Source of the DNA: CAVSUR01 sp963846005
GTDB taxonomy: Bacteria > Actinomycetota > Actinomycetes > Streptosporangiales > Streptosporangiaceae
Length of the DNA stretch: 64,000 nt
NCBI GenBank assembly: GCA_963846005.1
Contig: CAWJUH010000006.1
Location: 62,001 to 126,000, forward strand
Direction of reading: 5' to 3'
In this document: in pieces, positions 59,004-64,000 of the stretch
Position numbering within the stretch: the first letter of the stretch is position 1
Layout of the letters: each line of letters starts with the position of its first letter
Notes under the pieces: model-generated
Seen by the model: only the letters and a program-made list of their open reading frames with translations
Databases searched by the model: none
What the model was told of the DNA's origin: nothing
Made by a program: the position numbers and the translations under genes

Positions 59004-59428
59004 CCGGACGGCTACGCGGCGCTCTGGTCGCGGGAGCTGCACTGGCGGCGATCGCCGTAGCGGGCTGCGGGACCGGCGGCTCCTCGGGCTCGGGCAGCGC
59101 TCCTGTCGCCGGCAGCTCGGCGAGTTCTGGCAGCTCTTCGCCGGTAAGCAGCCAGAACGTCACCATCGAGGGGACTAACTCGCTCAAGTTCTCGCCGATG
59201 GCCGTCCGCGTGAAGGCCGGCACCGTACGCATCACGCTCAAGGATATGGGTGCCTATCCGCACAATATTGTCATACCGTCGCTAAAGGTAACGTCGAAAA
59301 CGGTCACCGGCGATCCCGGCGGCGCCACCATCATCTTCACGGTTAAATTTCCGCATCCGGGAAAGTACACCTTCTATTGCCAGTACCACCAGAGCGCCGG
59401 AATGACCGGCGTGTTCATGGTGTCGTGA
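59000..59428 (+). CDS. Cupredoxin-like lipoprotein
   Basis: A protein of 142 residues. The signal peptide has lipobox IAVAGCG (Cys at about 22). A Ser/Gly linker joins a plastocyanin/azurin-type domain. The type 1 copper ligands are visible: His in GAYPHNIVIP, then Cys, His and Met in YCQYHQSAGMTGVFMVS. FSPMAVRVKAGTVRITLKDM is the front sheet. It should carry an electron or copper at the outer face of the membrane. It is coupled by ATGA overlap to two membrane-protein genes, and a sigma/anti-sigma pair follows. Confidence 0.92.
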   Translation: MTGRLRGALVAGAALAAIAVAGCGTGGSSGSGSAPVAGSSASSGSSSPVSSQNVTIEGTNSLKFSPMAVRVKAGTVRITLKDMGAYPHNIVIPSLKVTSKTVTGDPGGATIIFTVKFPHPGKYTFYCQYHQSAGMTGVFMVS

Positions 59429-59496
59429 CAGCCGCGGCGCGGGGAATAGCCCATTATGACCAAGCCGGCTGGCCATCCCGCTCGAATACTAAGGTG

Positions 59497-60114
59497 ATGC
59501 CAGTCCCTGTGGCCAATACTGCCCCCGCGGATGACCGCGATGGCCCGGATGACGGCGACCTCGCCGGTCGCCTCGCCCGGGGTGACACCGGCGCCCTCGC
59601 GGAGCTCTACCAGCGGCACGGTAACGCCTGCTACCGCCTCGCCCGCCAGGTCACCCAGAACGGGACGCTGGCCGAGGACGCGGTGCAGGAGGCCTTTACC
59701 GGATTCTGGCGCCAGCCCGCCGCCTACGCCCCGGCGAAGGGAAGCGTGCGCAGCTGGCTGCTGAGCCTGACGCACCATAAAGCGGTGGATCTGGTGCGGC
59801 GGGAGACCTCTCAGCGGCGACGGCAGGACGCGCATGCAGCGCAGCAGCTGGTCGAGGAACACGAGAACGACCCGGCCGCCATCAGCTGGCAGCAGATGCA
59901 GGCGGCCGACGTCAGGAAAGCGGTCAGCGAGCTGCCAGAGGGGCAGCGTGAGGCGCTGACACTGGCGTACTTCGGCGGCCATACCCAGAGCGAGATAGCT
60001 GAACTCACCAGGGTCCCGCTGGGCACGGTCAAGACCCGCACCTTCGCTGCGATGCGGCGGCTGCGGCTGCGGCTTGCCCCGTTCGCTAGCCTGCCAGGGG
60101 AGGAAGCACCGTGA
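59497..60114 (+). CDS. ECF sigma factor, SigK-like
   Basis: A protein of 205 residues. Region 2 reads LAELYQRHGNACYRLARQVT, EDAVQEAFTGFWRQPAAYAP and SVRSWLLSLTHHKAVDLVRR. Region 4 reads LTLAYFGGHTQSEIAELTRV with LGTVKTRTFAAMRRLR. The next gene, overlapping by four bases, is a zinc anti-sigma factor of the RskA type, which fits the SigK/RskA pairing. A CCATCC at 59472 recalls the SigK -35 but lacks a matching -10. It probably controls the adjacent cupredoxin and His-rich lipoprotein genes. Confidence 0.92.
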   Translation: MPVPVANTAPADDRDGPDDGDLAGRLARGDTGALAELYQRHGNACYRLARQVTQNGTLAEDAVQEAFTGFWRQPAAYAPAKGSVRSWLLSLTHHKAVDLVRRETSQRRRQDAHAAQQLVEEHENDPAAISWQQMQAADVRKAVSELPEGQREALTLAYFGGHTQSEIAELTRVPLGTVKTRTFAAMRRLRLRLAPFASLPGEEAP

Positions 60115-60986
60115 CCGGTCAGCGGCCTGAGCACGACAGATTCGACGAACTGGCAGCTGGCTACGCCCTGCACGCCCTTGAGCCAGGCGAGGAAGCAGAG
60201 TTCTTCCGGCATGCCGAGCAGTGCGGCCGCTGCCAGCAAGCGCTGGCTGGTTACGCGGAGGTGGCGGCGGCCATGGCCGATCTGGCCGCGCCGGCCGAGG
60301 CGAGCCCGGACCTCGCCGCGCGGATCATGCACGCCGCGACGGCCAGTACGGCGGCACGCGACCAGCGCGGCGCGGCAGCAAGCCCGGCGGCTCGCGGGCA
60401 GGCCGGCGCGGCTCAGCACGACAGCCTGGCAGCGGCCGGCGGCCAGCAAGTACCGCCTGGCCAGGCTGCGCAGGCCGCAGAGCCGGGCAACAGCGCGCGC
60501 ATTATCCCGCTGGCACGCCGCCGCTCCCGCCTGGTCAGGTACGCCACAGCCGCGGCAGCTGCCGTGGTACTGGCAGGCGGCGGCATCTGGGCCGGGCTGA
60601 GCGCTGCCAGCAACCCGGCGTCTCCGCGGCTGCTGGCCGCGTGCGAGCAGGCGCACCAGTGCTCTGAGGTGACGCTGACCGACGCCGCCGGCCACCGGCA
60701 GGCGGCCAAGGTTATCGTCAAGTCCGGATCGGTGTGGCTGATCCCGGCGGCGCTGCCGGCCGACGACGCGGCACGGCAGATCTATGTGCTCTGGCAGATC
60801 ACCGGGGCGCACACGCCGCTGGCAGTGGGGTCTTTTGACATCCGGAGCGGCCGCAACGCGCCGATCAAGATCGGCAGCCTGGCGGCGCCGTTTGGCAGCA
60901 CCTGGGCGTTCGCGGTCAGTCTCGAGCATGGCCGGACGATCCCGGCCAAGCCGTCGCGGCCGGTTGCGCTCGGGCAGACGGCCTGA
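60111..60986 (+). CDS. Anti-sigma factor, RskA-type, with zinc-binding domain
   Basis: A protein of 291 residues. The N-terminal ZAS domain has FFRHAEQCGRCQQALAGY (H-x3-C-x2-C). An Ala/Gln-rich linker leads to one membrane helix (LVRYATAAAAAVVLAGGGIW, about 145-164). The outside domain is RskA-like: LTDAAGHRQAAKVIVKSGSV and IYVLWQITGAHTPLAVGSFD. It would hold SigK-like factor at the membrane and release it by proteolysis on an external signal. GTG 60111 overlaps the sigma stop. A perfect hairpin covers its own stop codon. Confidence 0.92.
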   Translation: MTGQRPEHDRFDELAAGYALHALEPGEEAEFFRHAEQCGRCQQALAGYAEVAAAMADLAAPAEASPDLAARIMHAATASTAARDQRGAAASPAARGQAGAAQHDSLAAAGGQQVPPGQAAQAAEPGNSARIIPLARRRSRLVRYATAAAAAVVLAGGGIWAGLSAASNPASPRLLAACEQAHQCSEVTLTDAAGHRQAAKVIVKSGSVWLIPAALPADDAARQIYVLWQITGAHTPLAVGSFDIRSGRNAPIKIGSLAAPFGSTWAFAVSLEHGRTIPAKPSRPVALGQTA

Positions 60987-61002
60987 CCAGAAAGGTCAGG
61001 CC
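60980..61002 (+). repeat. Perfect hairpin on the anti-sigma stop codon
   Basis: GGCCTGACC and GGTCAGGCC flank AGAAA; the TGA stop (60984-60986) is inside the left arm. Without a T-run it may lower read-through into, or protect, the following lipoprotein message. Confidence 0.6.
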
Positions 61003-61076
61003 GCACCTGAACCACGCGGCGCCGGCCCGCGAACACTCTCGGACGAGCACTCAACGATCCGAAAGTGGGACCAGCA

Positions 61077-62351
61077 ATGCGCAAAACCCTTCTAGTTCGC
61101 GCCGGGCTCGGCGTTGCGGCCTTGAGCCTTGCGACCGCTGCGTGCGGAGGCAGCAGCGTGAGCGGCAGTGGCTCGGCCGGCAAGCCCGCCGCCTCATCCT
61201 CGGCCTCCGCCGGGATGAACTCAATGTCACCGAGCCCGTCTAAGGCCTCGGTCACCAACACGGCAGCCGCGCAGCTGTATGCGGGGCTGGACCAGCTTCT
61301 GCGCGAACACGTCGACCTGACCGTGAACGTCGTACAGACCGCTATCACCAAGGGTCCGTCTTCCACCGCCACCAAGGCCGCGCTGGCGACCCTCGACCAG
61401 AACACCAAGGGCCTCGGCTCCGCGATCGGCAGCGTGTACGGCTCGGCCGCGCAGGCTCAGTTCCTGAAGCTCTGGCGTGCCCACATCGGGTACTTCGTCC
61501 ACTACACCCTCGGCGTCGCGACGAAGAACAAGGCGCAGGTGGCGACCGCTCAGAAGGATCTGGCCGGCTACACCACGAAGTTCGCCGCGTTCGTCTCTGG
61601 CGCCACCAAGCTGCCGAAGTCCGCAGTTGAGGCTGACCTCAAGGGGCACGTCTCCACGCTGGAGACCGCGATCAACGCGATCGTCGCCAAGAGCCCCGAC
61701 GCGGGCCAGAAGATCTCGATGGCGGCCATGCACATGGACGGCACCGCCCAGGTGCTCGCCAAGGGCATCGTCTCCTCCAAGAAGATCTCCGGCTCGGTGA
61801 CCGGCACAGGCTCGACGCTGCGAGGGGCCCTCACCGGCCTGCTCGTCCAGCACGTGGCCGCGACCGCGTTCGTGGTGCAGACGGCTGCCGTGAACAAGGG
61901 CAACCTCCGCGCTCCGGAAGTCAAGGGCGCGATCGCCGCGCTGCAGACCAACACCAACCAGCTAGGCGCCGCGATCGGCAGCGTCTACGGCAGCGCGGCC
62001 CAGGCGAAGTTCCTGAAGCTCTGGAACGCCCACATCGGCTATTTCGTCCACTACACCCTCGGCGTGGCGACGAAGAACAAGGCCCAGGTGGCGACCGCCC
62101 AGAAGGACCTGAACGGGTACATCACACAGTTCGCCGCGTTCGTCTCTGGCGCCACCAAGCTGCCGCAAGCCGCAGGCGAGGCCGACCTCAAGGGTCACGT
62201 CTCCACGCTGGAGACCGCGATCAAGGCGATCCTGGCGGGGAGCCCCAGCGCCAGCGCCGACCTGATGGCGGCCGAGAACCACATGGCCGGCACGGCTGCC
62301 GTGCTGGCGCAGGGGATCGCCTCGTCGCAGCCCTCCAAGTTCAGCTCGTAG
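61077..62351 (+). CDS. Lipoprotein of two near-identical His-rich helical domains
   Basis: A protein of 424 residues. Signal peptide with lipobox LATAACGG (Cys at about 23) and a Ser/Ala linker. Two copies of a roughly 180-residue domain follow, 549 bases apart at the DNA level. Each has His at the same five places: (R/V)(E/Q)HV, W-x-AHIGYFVHYTLGVATKN (two), LKGHVSTLETAI and (M/N)HM. Spacing suggests a helical bundle with metal-binding or heme-like function; I do not recognise a named family. The second and third His are invariant over 30 identical residues. It follows the RskA-type gene and precedes a strong terminator. Confidence 0.8.
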   Translation: MRKTLLVRAGLGVAALSLATAACGGSSVSGSGSAGKPAASSSASAGMNSMSPSPSKASVTNTAAAQLYAGLDQLLREHVDLTVNVVQTAITKGPSSTATKAALATLDQNTKGLGSAIGSVYGSAAQAQFLKLWRAHIGYFVHYTLGVATKNKAQVATAQKDLAGYTTKFAAFVSGATKLPKSAVEADLKGHVSTLETAINAIVAKSPDAGQKISMAAMHMDGTAQVLAKGIVSSKKISGSVTGTGSTLRGALTGLLVQHVAATAFVVQTAAVNKGNLRAPEVKGAIAALQTNTNQLGAAIGSVYGSAAQAKFLKLWNAHIGYFVHYTLGVATKNKAQVATAQKDLNGYITQFAAFVSGATKLPQAAGEADLKGHVSTLETAIKAILAGSPSASADLMAAENHMAGTAAVLAQGIASSQPSKFSS

Positions 62352-62367
62352 CACCAGTACCGGCAAG

Positions 62368-62402
62368 ACCGGGCGGAGGCCAGCCTGCTCCGCCCGGTTT
62401 TG
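62368..62402 (+). terminator. Rho-independent terminator after the duplicated lipoprotein
   Basis: ACCGGGCGGAG and CTCCGCCCGGT form a perfect 11-bp stem with a 9-base loop, followed by TTTT. It lies 17 bases after the stop, and closes the copper/sigma block. Confidence 0.9.
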
Positions 62403-62537
62403 GCGTCCAGCAGCAGCAGCGCCGGGAATGGCTGGCAGCGGCCAGCGCGGGCGGGCTAGGTTCTCGGTCTGCGGATGATCCAGACGGCTGTGCGGGAGTC
62501 AGGGGCACTTTCTCGCCAGGCTAGTCGGGCCGCCCGG

Positions 62538-63683
62538 TCATTTCGCCTTGGGGGCTCGGCCGCATTGTTGTGAGGGCGGGAGCTTGAGCAGCGGGTATAC
62601 CGCCGGCTGTTCCTGCCGGTAGCTGTTCAGATCTACGCGACTGCCGGTCAGGGTGTTGCGCCGCTGCAGTTCCTTCCAGTACGCAGGATCGAGAAAGACA
62701 GCCGGGTTGGGGTATGACTGGGTGAGTTCCCCAGGCTGGCCGAGATACAAGCCGGCGTCGATGAGCGATCCGAGCCGCGTGCCGCACCAGGGGTTGACCG
62801 GCGGCCCGCTCGGGGTCAGCTGCACCGATGGCGGTGCCAGTCCTGCATCGAGGGTTCCGAGCCAGGTGCCGGCGGTCGGGATGGTGGTGTTCCGCGGCTG
62901 GCGGGCGAGCCTTGTGGCCAGGCCGCCTGGGTCGCCATCTAGCGGTAGGAGGTCTGCGATCGTGTAGGTCCGCTCGCCGGTCCGTTGCTCGATTTCGCCG
63001 ATGAGGCTGTGCGGGGTGGAGTGCAGGAGGAACCACCAGCCGTAGCAGATCAGTGCGCGATGACCTTTGGCTAGCACTTGCTTTTCCACCAGCGACGCTG
63101 GATAGGCGGTGCGCCGCTCGCCGCCGAAGGCCTGGATCTCGCTGATGCTGGTGATCGTCGGCCAGTCGATGGGCGGGTCGCCGAGCAGCACGCGGATCTG
63201 CTTGCCGGGGGGCAGTGTCCAGTTGACGGCCCGGACCGTCCGGAAGAACTGCTCGTAGACGGGCGCGTCGTAGGTCGTCACTGGTGATTGCGTGGTGTTG
63301 CGCCAGACGGGGCGCAGGCTCGCATCGTCGACGGGCTGGCCGGCGATGAACTGGTCGATCGTGTCCTGGTAGAGCGCATTGCCGAATTCGACCACGATGT
63401 CATCGACTATGCGGGGCAGCCGCGGGTCGGTGAGCAGGGGGGTCAGCGCGTCGAAGTGGTTTTGCGGGGCCCGCGTCTGGTGGACCTCTCCGATGCCGAC
63501 CAGCCGGTGCGTCGTGAAGGCCTCGAATACCGTGTCGCTGAACCCGCGGCCCTGCGGCGCCCGGCCGTCACCGGTGGTTCTGGTGCATGCGGTGAGTCCT
63601 GTGGCGCAGGCGGCTCCCAGCCCGGCGGCTGCAGCTGTCGCGAATCGACGGCGGCTTATTCCTGGCACATTGCGGGCGTTCAT
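62538..63683 (-). CDS. Tat-exported lipoprotein of the erythromycin-esterase/ChaN-like type
   Basis: A protein of 381 residues. Tat signal ISRRRFATAAAAGLGAACAT is followed by a lipobox (TGLTACT, Cys at about 33). The mature part has LVGIGEVHQTRAPQNHFDAL and VDDIVVEFGNALYQDTIDQF. These G-E-x-H and E-F-G-N sites are those of the EreA/ChaN-like fold (metal or heme-linked hydrolases). PPGKQIRVLLGDPPIDWPTI is the central strand. ATG 63683 is chosen. Role is unknown. It lies downstream of a probable ABC permease gene. Confidence 0.75.
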   Translation of the reverse strand: MNARNVPGISRRRFATAAAAGLGAACATGLTACTRTTGDGRAPQGRGFSDTVFEAFTTHRLVGIGEVHQTRAPQNHFDALTPLLTDPRLPRIVDDIVVEFGNALYQDTIDQFIAGQPVDDASLRPVWRNTTQSPVTTYDAPVYEQFFRTVRAVNWTLPPGKQIRVLLGDPPIDWPTITSISEIQAFGGERRTAYPASLVEKQVLAKGHRALICYGWWFLLHSTPHSLIGEIEQRTGERTYTIADLLPLDGDPGGLATRLARQPRNTTIPTAGTWLGTLDAGLAPPSVQLTPSGPPVNPWCGTRLGSLIDAGLYLGQPGELTQSYPNPAVFLDPAYWKELQRRNTLTGSRVDLNSYRQEQPAVYPLLKLPPSQQCGRAPKAK

Positions 63684-63730
63684 GGTCTATGGCTTCCTGG
63701 AGGTCGCTGGCGGCCCGGGCAGAGGCGCGG

Positions 63731-64000
63731 TCAGGTGAGGCGGTCGCGGACACGCCAGAGGCAGACTCCGGCCAGGCCGAGTGCGAGGAGGATGAAGATG
63801 ACGGTCTCATACCACTGAAACGCCCAGTAGCGGCTAGCGGGCTGGTAGGTCACTACCTGGCGAAGGTGCAGGCCGGCGAGGTAGGTCGCGCACGCCCCGG
63901 CGTGGCCCGCGGGAAGGCCCGGAGACGAGCCTGCGGCTGGGCCGGTGCCGGGGGAGGAGCCGGGAGCGGGCGGCTGGATCATGTTCCCGCAAGCCCGGGC
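63731..64000 (-). CDS. C-terminal part of a probable ABC-2-type permease (runs off the window)
   Basis: The frame is open to the window edge. The last 45 residues read YLAGLHLRQVVTYQPASRYW and then one membrane helix (VIFILLALGLAGVCLWRVRD). Q-P-A-S-R-Y-W with a final helix is the usual ending of ABC-2 permeases in actinobacteria. A Gly/Pro-rich loop precedes it. ATG 63982 is unlikely to be the start. The ATPase partner would lie outside the window. Confidence 0.6.
   Translation of the reverse strand, partial: ARACGNMIQPPAPGSSPGTGPAAGSSPGLPAGHAGACATYLAGLHLRQVVTYQPASRYWAFQWYETVIFILLALGLAGVCLWRVRDRLT

Noticed and set aside
59472..59477. SigK -35 element (CCATCC) before the sigma gene
   Set aside because: No matching -10 sequence at the right distance; kept only as a remark in the sigma entry.
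1..64000. tRNA, rRNA, insertion sequence or prophage genes
   Set aside because: No transposase, integrase, phage protein or RNA gene could be recognised on either strand.

Overview
The window is one 64 kb stretch of a very GC-rich actinobacterial chromosome. Almost every codon in the real genes ends in G or C, GTG starts are common, and the families are typical of the phylum: PucR regulator, Cys-less DksA-like protein, F420/FMN-type PPOX proteins, family 1 encapsulin, and MenB of the classical menaquinone route. The secreted G1 (eqolisin) acid peptidase and GH5 cellulase fit a soil saprophyte, possibly of the Streptosporangiales or a neighbouring order. I cannot name the species. I see no rRNA, tRNA, insertion sequence, prophage or CRISPR array.

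Layout. 1-2.9 kb: start of a membrane sensor, a metallophosphoesterase and a membrane protein. 3.0-5.2 kb: first ECF42 sigma module (DGPF protein, sigma factor, PPOX protein). 5.5-8.8 kb: GNAT, a lone encapsulin, NRDE protein and NAD kinase. 9-13.1 kb: secreted GH5, a polytopic membrane protein and a glycosyltransferase carrying an N-terminal MshEN-like domain. 13.1-20.2 kb: sirtuin, DksA-like protein, N-methyl amino acid oxidase, G1 peptidase, Rieske oxygenase with a divergent PucR regulator, and TetR. 20.2-27.5 kb: acyl-CoA and hydrolase genes (alpha/beta hydrolase, aminotransferase, BadI-like, enoyl-CoA hydratase, MenB, DLH family) with their regulators. 27.6-33 kb: lipoprotein, flippase-like membrane protein, PPOX, DUF6069 and a NarL-type two-component system. 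33-40.7 kb: a membrane-anchored STAND ATPase, decayed genes and a RodZ-like membrane protein with ten 39-bp repeats. 40.8-47.1 kb: small stress and housekeeping proteins and a second ECF42 module. 47.2-52.2 kb: a DyP peroxidase / metallo-beta-lactamase cluster with a divergent TetR. 52.2-57.5 kb: ArsR/SRPBCC/SnoaL operon, NudC, VOC protein, a sigma-factor chimera pseudogene, methyltransferase and DUF1905. 57.6-62.4 kb: two membrane proteins, a cupredoxin lipoprotein, a SigK-like sigma/anti-sigma pair and a duplicated His-rich lipoprotein, closed by a strong terminator. 62.5-64 kb: a Tat lipoprotein of the EreA/ChaN type and the end of a probable ABC permease.

Most promising unexplained units: (1) the copper-flavoured sigma/anti-sigma block with the duplicated five-His lipoprotein (57.6-62.4 kb); (2) the DyP, lactonase-like MBL and Tat-MBL cluster (47.2-52.2 kb); (3) the MshEN-GT2 polysaccharide synthase next to a cellulase; (4) the 1185-residue membrane STAND ATPase; (5) the encapsulin shell with no cargo gene beside it.

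A recurring oddity is that several otherwise healthy genes are broken by single-base shifts in G/C runs (2.8, 19.4, 27.0, 28.0, 37.2 and 56.0 kb). Either the assembly has indel errors or this locus is decaying; read-level inspection would tell. Well-formed palindromic operators sit in front of many regulator genes and allow specific predictions of autoregulation.
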